NCBI RefSeq assembly: GCF_000003195.3
Contig: NC_012872.2
Location: 23,894,066 to 23,958,065 of the forward strand
DNA length: 64,000 bases
DNA from: Sorghum bicolor
Taxonomy: Eukaryota; Streptophyta; Magnoliopsida; Poales; Poaceae
Direction of reading: 5' to 3'
Positions 20,501 to 33,224 of the stretch are shown one piece after another; the stretch's first letter is position 1; each line of letters begins with the position of its first letter. Below the pieces are notes generated by a model. The model was not told the DNA's origin. It saw only the letters and a list, made by a program, of their open reading frames with translations, and ran no database searches. The position numbers were made by a program, and so were the translations under genes.

Positions 20501-21192
20501 ACATGTCGTCAGTGCTTCGATCATAACTTCTTTATACGACATCAAAACAGGGTGATCTTGAACTCATTAGAAAGGGGATAATGACGCCATCATTTTGGAT
20601 CTGGTCCCAGCTGCGTGGATTAATCTATGTGACCACGAAAAGGAGATGTGTCACCTATTTTGGGCCAACTTGGCCATGTATCGAGTTCAGGTCATAAGCC
20701 CAAGTTGTGGGTGTCTCCCTCTAATCGCCTCCAACCCTAGGACACCTCTCTTTTATATTTGATGCAGCCGCCGCTGTTAGACTTGGGTTTTGATTAGAGT
20801 TTAGTTTTCCATCGAGAAACTGAATCATTCATTGTAACTGTGGTGACAAATCATTTTACAATGATCTAGGGCCCTTGTTCTTGATCTCTTCCACTGTGTC
20901 TATTAGACCTTTGGAACCAAGTTCATGAACCCACTTTTGATATTCGCGTCATTCATATTTGCAATTTCAGATTGCGTGTTCATACCTTCTTGCTTGTGTT
21001 CTTCGATTCGCTTGTAGGAATAGCCTTCTTGGCGAGGTCAGTCAAGTTGTGCTTGGTTCATAACCAATGGAGTAGTGGTGTAACAGTTGCATGATTCAAA
21101 TCATGTCTGATTTGAAGCCGGATCGCCAACGTCGAGACCTCCACAAATCGAACTTACCGGTTACCTCTTGGAAGATCGGGCCTAAACCTCAT
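20501..21192 (+). repeat. Gypsy LTR-like fragment
   Basis: Noncoding. It contains sequence typical of Gypsy LTR ends in grasses, such as CAAGTTGTGCTTGGTT and TTACCGGTTACCTC near 21,040-21,170, and ends in CCTCATCA at about 21192. The next base starts an antisense RNase H fragment of another element. The 5' boundary is unknown. Confidence 0.4.
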
Positions 21193-21658
21193 CAGTATAT
21201 GTGACACTTGTTTCCAAGCAAGTAGTGCCTCTAGATCTTTAGAGCATGGGCAATGGCAGCAAGCTCGAGTTTGTGCATAGGGTAATTAACTTCATGTTTC
21301 CTCAATTGATGTGAAGCATAAGCAATAACCCTTCCTTCTTGCATAAGCACACATCCCAAACCACTCTTTGACATGTCGCAAAACATATCAAAAGGTTTCT
21401 CGATATGTGGTTGTGCCAGAACAAGGGCAGTGGTCAGTAATTTTAGCAAGGTACAGAAAGCTACTTTGCACTCCTTAGTCTAGGTGGACTTCTTGTCTTT
21501 TTGTAACAAACTAGTCATGGATTTGACTATCTTGGAGAAGTCAGGAATGAAACGCCGATAGTACCCGGCCAATCCAAGAAAACTCCAAACTTCTGTGACA
21601 AAAGTTGGGCCCTTCCAATGCACGACTTCTTGCACCTGATCAAAACTCACACTTTTCT
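21193..21658 (-). pseudogene. Chromovirus RT/RNase H fragment
   Basis: Reading leftward: the RT end (FLGLAGYYRRFIPDFSKIV), then RNase H with [35 protein letters not shown] and [15 protein letters not shown] replaces the Trp that normally follows LK-I, and a few codons later (RHYLLGN) the similarity stops at about 21193. Part of the old host chromovirus. Confidence 0.8.
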
Positions 21659-21689
21659 CACTACAAGGTTTCCCCCGTGATGCAATGAC

Positions 21690-22480
21690 CTAAAAGTGTT
21701 GCAATAGGCCAAAAAGTGTTGCAATAGACAAAATTGCAACACAAAAAAATGGTTGGGAGGTGTTGCCACTGTTACGGCAGCAATAGGATTGTGCAACACA
21801 TTATTTTGGTGTTACCATAGACTTTTCTCTATTGCAACACAAGAGAGTGTTCTTGCAACACCATGAAGTGTTGTGAGCCATAGTACAAACAACCACCATG
21901 GGTGTTGCAATAGTAGGTGTTGCCAAATATATTTGTTGCCACATATGGAAAGAGTAGCAATCAGTACACAAGCAACGACGATGAGTGTTGCCATAGACCC
22001 TATTGCTACACATCAATAGCATTGCGATAGATGGACCTCCTATTGCTTCACTATCTCTGTGGTTGCTATAGGTAGACTCTCTATTGCTACAATAGATATT
22101 TGGTTGCTACATGTTGTCTCCCTATTGCAACACTTATATATGTGGTTGCTATAGGAAGAACCCTCTATTGCCACGAGAAATGTTTTGGTTGCTAAAGGTG
22201 GCTTCTCTATTGCCACACTTGTCTATGTGGTTGCTATAGTTGAAACCCTCTATTGCCACGGTAAATGTTTTGGTTATTACTAGAGGTGGTCTCTATATTG
22301 CCACAAAAGTATTCTGGTTGCTATAGGTAGAACCATCTATTGCGACAAATGTTTTGGTTGCAATAGGTGTAACTCTATTACCACACCCACCATTTTATTG
22401 GTATGAGGTTTTTGCCACACCATTTGTTTGTTGCTATAGCATATATTGCAACATCAAATGATTATGCCAATAGCCCATAT
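21690..22480. repeat. CACTA subterminal repeat array, left
   Basis: About 12 imperfect units of roughly 50-65 bp built from GGTTGCTATAGG, CTCTATTGCCAC and TTGCAACAC. In En/Spm such arrays bind the TNPA-like protein. Here the same role is inferred from position only. Confidence 0.7.
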
Positions 22481-23146
22481 TGTAACGCTTTGTTTAGGAG
22501 CTATAAACAGTAATTGCACGCCGAACAATATAAGATGTATGAAATATTTAGACATCCATTAAACCTGGTCTATTCATACAAATAATTAATGAAACCAAAA
22601 CCATCCAATGTCAAACTTAGTAGATAACACATGCACAAATGAAACACATAAGGTATCCAACACAAATCACTATCTAGTTTGATCACATCAAAATGTAATG
22701 AGCTATGGAGCATTGCAGCAATGGTATGGTTGCCTTGATGTTGATCATCCCATCAATCGTGCGCTCCATTCAAACTCCATCTTGCACCTAAAATGAATCA
22801 TTAACAATTAGTATATTTATCAGGTAAACTAAAATTGTATTATTTTGGCAACAACAGTTTGGAGTTGACAAAGCAAGCAATTCATAATCTTAAACTAAAG
22901 ACTAGCAGGTTTGAAGGATTATTCAAAAGTAAAATGTCCCCTGTAAAGGCTATATGTCAAACCTACAAGTCAATTAGGTATATACAAAAAAATACTCAGT
23001 GACACAAATCTGATCCAAGAATATTCATAGGCAGTGGAGTGACAAAAAAATTACCTGCACATTGCCTGCTTGTTCTTTCCTTTTGCCAAATTCTCGTTTC
23101 TTAGTCGCATCATCCTTCAAGGCTTTTGTAGTAGTATAAGAAACTG
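22481..23146. other. CACTA 3' noncoding region
   Basis: AT-rich, no supported gene. It lies between the left subterminal array and the last exon of the second CACTA gene. Confidence 0.5.
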
Positions 23147-24653
23147 CTAGATTCCCTCCTTTGTTTTGGGCTGTTTTGTCGTATTCACAGCACTCCTAGT
23201 TGTGCGAGTATTAGCAGTAGTTGTAGGTGTTATAGATGCAAGTTGTGTTTCCAGCGTGCTGCTAGTACGACCAGTAGATATCCCTGTAGCACCTGCGAGT
23301 TGTGTTTGCAGCAGGCTGCTATATGGGTTATCCAGTGAATCCATAGATGGAGAGAAAATTAGGCCCATACTATGGACTATAACATACAACATTAAACTCT
23401 GATCAATCCTTGAACTACCTGTTGATGTGATATTTCTTCATTTTCTCTTGTTACATTTCCTTCAAACATGTTTGTTTCTGCACCAACCTCGGCAATTTCT
23501 CCCTCTTTGTCACCCTACATTTAAAGTTTGATCAGAAAAATCATGTTTGAGTTTGGAAGAACAAAAATGATGTTTACACGTTTAAATTTCAGATATGCAT
23601 AATGTCTACACTAAAACAACACCTTTAGTAAGAACTTAACTACTATAAGCAAGGTTTGTAGCCAGCTATCTTAGAAAGATTTTTAAGTTAGCTACAACTT
23701 TTTCATTATCATCTAAATAGGATTCCATAGCTAAAGGGATTAAACAACACAAACAAGGCATCCCTGTCCAGATTTGGAGAGAATCTGCCACCCAAATTTG
23801 AACAGCTATAACTATAGTTCTAGACCACCAAAAGTAGTGATCCAAAACAATTTAGAAAACTTATGAAAAACCTTATAATTATTATACTATCATTGAAGCA
23901 TGATGACATGTTTAAATAAGGCAAACAAGATAATTATTCAGGTCTGTCCAGAGGGCATGCAAATCCTGATAGCAAATTTGTAAAATCTGCAACTCATAAA
24001 CCATCAGTCCTGTGGTCATGAAATTTTAGCACAATCAAGATAATGAAGTTGTCTACAAGTTTTGTATTTACCACGATCACTGAAAACATCATTTACAGCA
24101 CAAAATAATTGCATAACAAAAACTGTAGATGCAGCCATTTCAGCATAAACATCTAGAGTTCTTCACTAATTTAGTTAACCGGAAGCACACACATAGGCTA
24201 TATTCAAAGATTAACCACTCATATCATAGGTCAGCAATATATTCAAGTTAAAGTAAGCAAGGAGCATCACATGACTTGGTATGGCACGTTAAGGTTTTAC
24301 ACTAATATTACCTGTGGTAATGATGTTTGTCCTTGTATTGCTTGCATCATCGACATAAACTCTTGCTTAAGTGCTTCTCTATCAGCCTCCCTTGCCTTCT
24401 CCATTTCTTCCATCTGATGCCTATATTCTTCCCTTTCGGCTTCCCTTTCAGCCTCTTGAGTTTCAATTCGTTCTTGTAGCTTTGCAAACGCCTCCATCAG
24501 TGTCGCATCTTGACGGACACAGAACTGGTATTCCTCAAACAGTAGCTGCCTTCTAGTTGGGTACTTTGCCATGTATCCATTAGCATGGATCTTAGTTGAT
24601 TTGCAGTTTGTTGTTTCCTTGTAGGCTACCTGGAACATATGGTTTTGCACCAT
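23147..24653 (-). pseudogene. Second CACTA gene (plant Ptta/En/Spm Transposase_24-like), partial
   Basis: Exons on the - strand: about 24653-24312 (donor CACAG|GTAAT), 23514-23419 (96 bp, acceptor TGTAG|GG, donor CAACAG|GTAG) and a last piece around 23400-23150. The first exon has YQFCVRQDATLMEAFAKLQERI followed by a strong Glu/Arg coiled coil (EAEREAEREEYRHQMEEMEK). This layout fits the TNPA-like partner of CACTA transposases. The start is missing, and the gene abuts the truncated transposase with hardly any gap, so a deletion probably removed the transposase end and this gene's beginning. Confidence 0.6.
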
Positions 24654-24805
24654 GTCTGAGATGATGTTTATATCTCCATTTGTTTTCCTCTATGTAAGTT
24701 TGTTGCTTGCATTATCCTAACAAAGAGATGATAATAAAAGTAGTTAATTGAAAAAGAAATTGTAGGAATTCACTTTGTATCACTTAATAAGGATTGTACA
24801 AACTT

Positions 24806-26550
24806 CTATATACTCACATAGACATCCTTATCTAAAAAGTACAAGGCTGGTGGCAAAGTATAACTATCATTGTCAAACACAGGGTGTTGATCTTGCCTTA
24901 TCCCTAGTTGTTCCATGTCAAGCCAAGCATTCTCGCTGTCCTTATATTTACCTTCAATTTCAAGCAAAGTACCCAATATGCTCTCGCAAATATTTTTCTC
25001 AATGTGCATCACGTCCAAATTATGCCTTATGAGCAAAGAAGACTAGTAAGGGAGCTCAAAAAAAATACTCTTCTTCCTCCAATTGTGCCATCTTTTATCT
25101 TCATCACGCTTCCTCTTTTTTGACATTGTCTTTCCAAAACTCACCTAATCAAAAGTTTCATACTGCTCCAATACCTGTAAACCAGACAGTGGGACTGGAG
25201 CCTCCCTAGTTTCCACCTCATTGTTGAAGCTGATCTTATTCATGCGCCATGGATGGCCCAAGGGCAAAAAACGACGATGTCCCATGTAGCAGTGCTTGTT
25301 CCCAAATTTCAACCACAAATAGTCTATATCCTTGTGGCAGTGTGGACATGCAAATTTGCCTTTTGTGCTATAGCCAGAAAGCATCACATATGTAGGGAAG
25401 TAATTAATTGTCCAAAGCAGAATAGCATGTAGTTTAAAATTCTTCTTTACCTTATCATCCCATGTATCAATACCCTTTTCCCAAAGCTCCTTGAGCTCAT
25501 CAATGAGGGGCCACAAATATACATCAATGTTCATTCCAGGAGATTTTTTACCAGGTATCAACATCGACATCATCCAATAAGGTTGTTTCTCAAACAACCA
25601 AGGAGGCAATTTGTAAGGGATTAAGATAACAGGCCATGTGGTATATGTAACATTTTGCATGCCAAAGTGGTTGAAGCCATCAGAAGCAAGACCCAGCCTA
25701 ATATTACGAGCATGCTTTGCAAACCAATCATACTTTGCATCCATGTGCTTCCATGCCTTCGAGTCAGCAGGGTGACACATTTTTCCATCATTGACTAACT
25801 CTTCCTTATGCCATCACATTTGTGATGATGTGCTCTCTGTCATATATAATCTTTGTAGTCGAGGAGTAAGAGGAAAGTATCGTAGGATTTTACATGGGAC
25901 ACGCTACTTGTTTTTTCTATCAGCACCACCATCTGCATCGCCCCTCTGATCATCAGCACTGTCGTCGGGCATTTTCCACCTAGACTCACCACATTTGGGA
26001 CATATATCCAGATTTGCATTTTCCTTCCAAAATAACACACATTCCTTGTCACAAGCGTCTATCTTTATATAGTCCAAGCCTAGATCTCAAACCACCCTTT
26101 GCACTTTCTCCATTGTGTCTGGGATACAATTGCTTTTCTACCTCCTGTATTAATTTCAAGAAGGTATTGGCATGTTCATTCGACTGTTCATTGTTATCAG
26201 TATCTATGATCTCTCCATGTATAGCGCCTTTTATTAGGGATCTAACCAAATGAGTGGCACCATGGTCCTCACTTTGTGCGCTTTCTATATTATTGTCTTC
26301 TCTAGCTTCTTCAGTTGCCGCTTCGTTGTCTGATTCTACATTAGCTGGTGGTGGTGCGTTATTGTGTACTTCTACACCAGCTGGATAGATGTACATCTTG
26401 GTTGTATAATCCCACATCTGAGCCTCCCCCCTCCCTAATAAAGCCTTCTGCAAACCCTCTAGCAAGCACATGGAGCTCAACCTTAGACTGTGGTCTATAC
26501 GACATGCATACACATCTAGGACATGGACACGGAGCAGTTCCACCTCTCAA
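24806..26550 (-). pseudogene. CACTA TNP2-type transposase (Transposase_21 family), truncated
   Basis: From the N-terminus: a Cys/His transposase-associated domain near 26540-26370 (CPCPRCVCM, VELHVLARGF), an acidic linker with YPRHNGES, then NLDICPKCG and ILRYFPLTPRLQRLY (26,050-25,840), the Transposase_21 core 25780-25145 (NHFGMQNVTYTTWPV, IPGKKSPGMNIDVYLWPLI, GYSTKGKFACPHC, CYMGHRRFLP), and LLIRHNLDVMHIEKN at about 25,035. Stops interrupt it at about 25,145 and 25,044, plus two before 25,800, and the first two domains are in different frames. The downstream DUF4218-like half is absent. It would have cut the CACTA ends, but now it is inactive. Confidence 0.85.
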
Positions 26551-26672
26551 TGTGCCACCAAATGTGATGTCCTAAAATTGTCAGAGTTTCTGTTGCCAGT
26601 CAGTTGAAGAACGAGGCAAACGCATCCAACTCCTATCTTCATGTGACATTATAAATTCTACATGACAATGAC

Positions 26673-29600
26673 TGTAACACTCCTAGTGTTAGCTTGCATG
26701 TGAACCATGAGCATTGCATCAACATAAGCATCATCATGATCACTCACGAGCATATGATCACATGTCATTGGGTGTATACACTATGTGATTGAATTACTTA
26801 TATGGCTTGTTCTATGAGTACCTCATGCGTGACAAATGCATATAATTGCACATTGTCTTCCAAAATACTTTAATCATGTTTAGAACATAATTTTGAACAA
26901 AGTTTGTGTTGGAGGTTTCACCCAAAAATGCCCCTAAGTCATGGTTAGCCCTAGGTTGACCTAGTTGACGCCCTAAACCTCTTTTTAAAGATCTTTTATG
27001 AAACCAGTTCTAGAAACCTTGCATGTAAATCACATCTAAATCAAAGTTGTAGTAAATTTTATAACCTACAAAAGTTGTTTTGGTGTATTTTCATTAAAAT
27101 GCTTGGAACCTGACCAAAAGTGGCCAACAAGCCAGAAACCTGTGCTGTTTCCAACACTTAGTCGAATTTGGCTAAGTTTGGATTCTGCAGTTTCGGGGTT
27201 GGGTACTTGGGAACGTTGTAGTTTGAAATCTAGGCCGAACCAGACTTTGATCCTTTAAGCAATCTTGTAGAACTCGTGTATCTCTATCCAATGGAACAAA
27301 TCCGAGCCAAAACCACTGAGTGAATCTCGAGTAAAACGTCGACGAAGTTTCAGTTTCAGTCACTGCAATCGGAAGATTCAAACGCCGATTCAGTTGGACA
27401 GAACATCACCCGCCGCCGCGTGTCCGGCCACCTGTCGGCCGTACGCCGTTGACGACCCCGCCTGTCAGCTTGGACGTCGTCCACAAGTCACCACACACCG
27501 CCTAGACGCCTCAGACGCGTCGTCCAATCGCCCAGATCGCAACATTTCCCTCTGCCATCGCCTCGGTGAGCTACACTGCACTTCGGTGAGCTCTCCCGGC
27601 CGCATTACCGCGTCTCGAGCCGAGCTGCTTCGCCCAAAGCTCCACTGCGACGTCATCTACCACGACGTCCATCTCTTTTCCCTAGCCGAGCACCGGTGAG
27701 GTCGCATTGCCAACTCCGTCGCGAGCTCCACCTCGCCAGAGTTCACAGCGATCACCGGCAACGTGGCCAGACCTCTCTTGTTCACCTCTAGCCGTGACTC
27801 TTCTTCCTACAGCTTCGCCTTGCTTTCCTCTTGCTCGTCCGCAACCTCTACTGGGTTGCCATGGCCTCAGTTCACCGGCGTAACACCGCGCAGCACCGGC
27901 GCTCTGCCATTCTTGACGCTGAGCACCCTAGAGTCCAGTAGAGCGTGAGCGAAGTAGGTCAACAGGTTCGCCTCGATGTGAGGAACACGTAGATGCCCTC
28001 GGTTTCTCCGGATACCTCGCTGTCGATGAGATCTCCGGCAGCCGAGCTCGCCTCTGCTCTGTGTGTCGCTGACGAGTGGGACCCCGCTGTCGGGCTCTGT
28101 CTCTCTCTCCCCATATTTCTGTTTTTTGCAGATTCAATGCTGATTTGAAAAATTCATAACTTGAGTTAGACAGATCCAATTGGAGTGATTCCAATTTTGT
28201 TATGTTCTTGAGTTAATCTAGTTTTTATTAAAAATATGAAACATGCCATGTTCTGACAAGAATAAATAGTTATGATTTAATCTTTGGTAAATAGAAGGTA
28301 ATTATATCTTGAGATCTATAAGTCTTATGGCCATGCAAATTTAGGAGATTGTTCTTTATGCTATACATAGGCTCTGATAAATTTATCATGATTTTTGGAT
28401 GGCGGTTTCTGAAGTTATAAATAATTCCTGTTTAAATAGGAGTTTCTTGTGGTATTTTTAATAAATATAGTATGACTCCTCTTATGATGAAATTTGCTGA
28501 GTTATGTAATCATGTGTAAAAAGAGCTATGAAAAATCTGAAATCTGTTGTTTGACACTTTTTTGATAGGGTTTCACATTTATGCCTTTAATGCCATTGTT
28601 AGCTTATCATTTTTGTATCTCACAATCTGCATGTGCAAGAGCCAGGAAACTTTTACAGTAACCTTGTGGTAGCCTAGATAGCTTGCTGTAATTTTATTAG
28701 AATTTTTAGAGTAATTGTACAACATGCTCATTAATTCACCTTAATAATTAAATAAATAAAAAAGGGGACAATAAAAATGAGTTTAAACCTCGCCATGATG
28801 TTTTATGGTGTTTTTTAGACACATTCTAGCTACTGGTATTTTTGGTTTGAACCAATGTTGCATTCTTAATTTGTGCTAAAATATTATTTTGCTAATTATG
28901 CCTTGTCTAGAGCATATTCTGTGTAGCTGAAAGAACTTACTTAAGAACTGCTTAACGATGTTATATGCTGGAAAACTTGTCTATAACAAACTTGTAGCCA
29001 GCTTACTTATCTACCTTGTGTTCAAATTCATACCATTTGGCTGAGTAGTTCAAAAGTTGTGGCTGTTACAAGTAGCTGGTGTGAAGTGCTTGCTCTCTGG
29101 ATTTTCCGGAATAGCCAGAAGGCTTTGTCTGTTTTAGTCTATTTTGGTTGGGAACATCTCTGCGATGTCTGACAGTGAATTGTAGACAATTTGTTAAGCT
29201 TTCCAGAAAGTGCTTACTTGCTTAGTTTGGCCAAAGGATGACTATGTTATAGCTAAAACTTGTGACTACCCAATCTGCCCATGACATCAGTTGTTGTCTA
29301 TGATTAGCTAAGGCTGATAAGCTTATCTAGTTAGCCTCTCTACCAGAGAAGAAGTATGCACTTACTTGTTATTTCATGATCCTCTTAATCTTAGAAGCTT
29401 GTGCTCATGTTTGCACCTTGTGTTATGTTCTTCTTGGCTCCTCATCATGACATTATGCATCATATGTGCATTCCCTTTATTTGTCGCCTTGTCATGCATA
29501 CATAGGTGTACCCAAATGCGTGACGGTCCTGGAATTCGCACCACTAGAGCCGGAGGAACAGCAGAGGGAGCCACCTCAAGGAGAAGGAGCTGAGGAGGAG

Positions 29601-31177
29601 GATCTACCGGAGTGCCCCGACCACCGTCCTTCCACCTACGTCGAAGGCAAGCACCGGAGCATTATAAGACTTCTACTATTTTGGTTATCATGTCTAGCTG
29701 TCAATTTACTATGGTTATATATTGTTGCATTAAGTGTTAGACATTGATATGACAACCTTGCTGCATAAAGACTAAATTGTCCACCTTATAACATACCTAA
29801 GTAGGTCCAGGATCGAGTTGATGCTTAGCCATGCTTAGCTCGGTAGAAGCCGGGTGATTTCCTGTCACCTGCGACAGATAGGTGGATACTTGATCACTAT
29901 TGGCTATATTTGCTATCGTGGAAATAACCGTGTGCTAATAATGAATGGAGACCGGGCGGGATGACGATAGTGAAGCAACTAGGCATGGAGGTCTACGGTG
30001 TGGATCTATCCCCGTCTGTGTCGTTTAAGGACCGATACGCTGTACGTCCTCTCGTCATGTTGAACGCATGCCTAACACTTAGTTGGCCGGATAAGTCGTT
30101 CCGACCGCGAAGCCTACGAGTGCAACTCAGGCCGGATACCCCGTTTTGTATGAGTGCACACCCCGGTTGGTAGCAAGGATGTGCGGGGAGTCAATGACGT
30201 AAGACCAAGGTGTCAGGTTAGAGTCCTGACCCTAGCAGATTGCGGTCCATAGGGGTGCGGCGCTGGACAGACCCATGAATTGGTCCGGAGTTGTGCTAAA
30301 GGTCATCCAATCTGCCCTCGCGAGGTATGCTTGGGTGAGTGCTAGGAATACCCCTCCAGCTGGATAGGAATCGATTCGAATCGCCGTCTCTTCCGGATAG
30401 TGAGAACTTGACTCGAGCAGCGGCAACGTAGAATTCACTAAGTAAACTTAATGGTTATGATGAGAATGATGATGGCTATGTGATAATCCGGATATGGTTA
30501 TTATTGTGATGCTTAATACTCAAGTGTATGCTTAGAACAGGTGCTAACCTAGTGGATAGCTGTTTAAGTAATGAACTTGCTGCTGAAAATGTTATAAATG
30601 TGTTACTCAAAACTAAAGCTTTTTATGCAAAATGTGAGTCAAACCAGACCACAAATGTTAGCCTTGCATACTCCTTGGTGTCACTTTACTTCTGGTTTAT
30701 GACGGGTAAGTCTAGCTGAGTACATTCTCGTACTCAGGGTTTTATTTACCCTTGTTGCAGTTGATGTTGTGTATCACGGCTACTGTGCTAACTGTCACCA
30801 TCTGGCTGCGGTTGATGAGTAGATCTCGGGCAAGATCACCTCTCGTACCTTTGGTCGTGCTTTTGTTGGGATGATCATGGCATGTAATTAAACTGAGCGT
30901 GTGTTGTTTCAAAAACTACTTTGCTTCCGCTACTTAACTATGTTGTAATAATTCTATATAAACTCCGATTTGTTGTAAAACTATGTTCTGTGATGAATGT
31001 TGTAATCTGTGATGGAGATGTTTGATCATGTACGGTCTTGGTTGTATGTTGGTTGAATCGAGATCTTTTGAGGTTTCGTCGGACTACCGGGTTTATATGG
31101 GTTCAAGTCCATTGGCTTGACTACTCTTGTGGTCGCTAATTCACTTGAATTCTTATAAATTTGACGGTTTTGTTACA
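26673..31177 (+). mobile_element. Solo LTR of a Gypsy element, 4.5 kb, inside the CACTA
   Basis: Starts TGTAACACTCC and ends GGTTTTGTTACA. Flanks are ATGAC and GCGAC, which differ by two transitions and may be a decayed target duplication. It shares short landmarks with 59281-63191: CTCGTCATGTTGAACGCATG near 30,050 and CTAGCTGAGTACAT-CTCGTACTCAGGG near 30,712. No internal retroelement domain is present, so it is a recombined solo LTR. The GC-rich block is at 27390-28100. Confidence 0.75.
27390..28100. repeat. GC-rich block in solo LTR
   Basis: About 700 bp much richer in C and G (with many CpG) than the AT-rich flanks. Long spurious frames arise on both strands only because of composition. 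The same kind of block is present at 52490-53340 and 59765-60640. Confidence 0.6.
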
Positions 31178-32569
31178 GCGACCACATCAAACAAAAACAA
31201 ATTATAATTCTATCTAATATGTTAAAAAATAAAAGTACATATAAACAGAGGCATCAGCTAGCGGGCCCACTATATAGATACAAAGGTATAAAAACTTAGT
31301 AAATTACCTTGTTGACAGCTTGAGATATGAAATAGTGTCAACCTTAGACAAAAATGCCCTAACTGCACAGATGCACTTTGAACGTGGGATTGCTAAATCC
31401 TCTACCGAATAAAATTAGAGGTGAATTAAACGTTGCTTACTTTTTTGTAGATCAACAAGTGGAATTAGGAGCAATTGGACAAACAAATTTTACCTGTTGT
31501 CGCTTGCAGTATACTGTCGGAGTCACGTATGTGCCTACGTGAGTATGGCCTGACGGCGACCACGCAGTGGAGCAACAACTGGATCACGGCAATGGGGCAA
31601 CTCCGTGTGAAACAATGGAACACCAAAAATCAGCGAACGTCTGATGGAGAGCAGAGAGCTGGGGCGGCTGAAGCTGAGAAGGCAAAAACCTATTGTATGT
31701 TTCACCTGTTCCGATTCCTTAGGCCTTTTCTCTATTTTTAGTTGAGGTATGATACGGTGCTTGGGAGGAACCACCGGTTCCTAAGTTGATTCTAAAACAA
31801 AGCAGTTAATTATAATTAAGGGTAGTCTAGTAAATCACCATAATCACTTTGTTAGCCGAAAATAGGCAATGAACACGTCGGAGCACCCGTCCGCTGCCTA
31901 CCGTACCATCATTGGCAGCCACCCGGTGCTCAAGCCCCAGGGCGTCGGAGACAGAGGGAGTGCGGGAGGGATTAGAGGCGGCTGTGGATCAACGACGGGG
32001 AGGTCCACAGATGAAGCAACATCCCCCTGTAGCACCATACACGCCAATGATCATCACCTCCGATTCGCTGCTTCGATCCTTGCATTCCGCCCCGATCTGC
32101 TTGGGTTCTTGCTTCTTTCCAGCTTTTTGGATCCAAGAAACGTCGTTGGTGCTAAGTGATTCATATATCTGAGATTGGAAGATCAACATTTAAATGCATA
32201 CACTACTTGATACTTTACAAAGTGTACAAATTGGCTTCAGCCTGGTTGGTTTATTCGGCTCTTTTACAAACGATACACAAATAAAGCTTCGCATTTCAGG
32301 GATCAAATTTTCAACAAGGATTAACGCTTGGACTGATGAACTTGCTTACTATGCCCGCCATAGCGTCTCCAGCCAGTGTCGTGTTCAGGAACTTGATGTT
32401 TCTCTGCGGCATCCGTTCGCTCTGTAGTGTAGAACAGTCTACCTTCGTGCATCTGTATATGTAGCTCCGCCTCCTCGGCCAGATAGTGGTCATGGCGACC
32501 TGACGGCAAGGTAAAGACATATGGATGCGATTTATAGGATATGGACGCGAGAGTACCGTTTTACCCTTC
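31178..32569. other. CACTA 5' region, no supported gene
   Basis: Sequence between the solo LTR and the right subterminal array. It probably holds the 5' untranslated region and promoter of the leftward transposase gene. Only short frames without recognisable domains occur. Confidence 0.45.
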
Positions 32570-33085
32570 ACGATTTAATAGTAACATGATATGGCATCCA
32601 TTTAGGATTCTAGTTGTAATAAGTACCTAACAATTGCAATTCCATAGAAGATTATTACAACACTAAAATATCATGGCAATAGGAACATTATATTGCATCG
32701 ATTCAGAATTCTTGTTGTAATAACCACCTAACAATTGCAACAGCATATAAGATTATTGCATCCCAAAACAATTGCGGCAATAGTTACAAGCAAAAGCAAC
32801 CAAATCAAATATAGTTGCAATAACAACAAGTAATTGCATCAAAAATTAATACTAATGCAGCATGAAAGCTCCATGATAATAATAACAAGTAACTGCAACA
32901 CAATTCTTAAATGGTTGTAGTAGCACATATTTATTCCAACGAAAAACCACACATATTGCAACATATTTAGTCTGTTGCATTATAGGCACATATTGCAACC
33001 ATTTTATGGAATGGTTGCATTATGACCCCCTATAACAACCAATTTAATGGTGTGGCAATCATGTGGCGTGGCATTAGGGGGCAAT
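32570..33085. repeat. CACTA subterminal repeat array, right
   Basis: Imperfect repeats of ATTGCAAC, GTTGTAATAA and AACAATTGCAA spaced about 20-60 bp. They mirror the left array in motif and in distance to the terminal inverted repeat. Confidence 0.65.
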
Positions 33086-33095
33086 CCTTGTAGTG

Positions 33096-33224
33096 TCACC
33101 TGATCCATAGAAATCCCTCTTCCAACAGAACAAGAAACAACACTTTTCTCAACCAAAACTCACACTTACTGAACTTTGCATACAACTGATGTTATTGCAG
33201 CTGGGTTAACACAAGTCTCACGTG
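33096..33224 (-). pseudogene. Chromovirus RT fragment between two insertions
   Basis: Reads HVRLVLTQLQ, stop, HQLYAKFSKCEFWL on the - strand, the RT stretch that follows the active site in chromoviruses. A frameshift then leads to GISMDQV, which resumes left of the CACTA as DQVQEVVHWKG. Confidence 0.8.

Larger units (their letters stand above)
21659..33095 (-). mobile_element. CACTA (En/Spm-type) DNA transposon, 11.4 kb
   Basis: The left end CACTACAAGG (21659-21668) and right end CCTTGTAGTG (33086-33095) are perfect inverted repeats. Next to each lies an array of short subterminal repeats. TNP2-type transposase exons read leftward (26550-24806), followed by a second coiled-coil gene (24653-23147). 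A 4.5-kb solo LTR (26673-31177) is inserted upstream of the transposase. The flanking triplets TCT and TCA do not match perfectly. The transposase lacks its C-terminal half and has several stops, so the element is non-autonomous now. Confidence 0.85.

Noticed and set aside
21690..22480. CRISPR-like array
   Set aside because: Units are degenerate with no unique spacers, the organism is a plant, and the array abuts a CACTA terminal inverted repeat.
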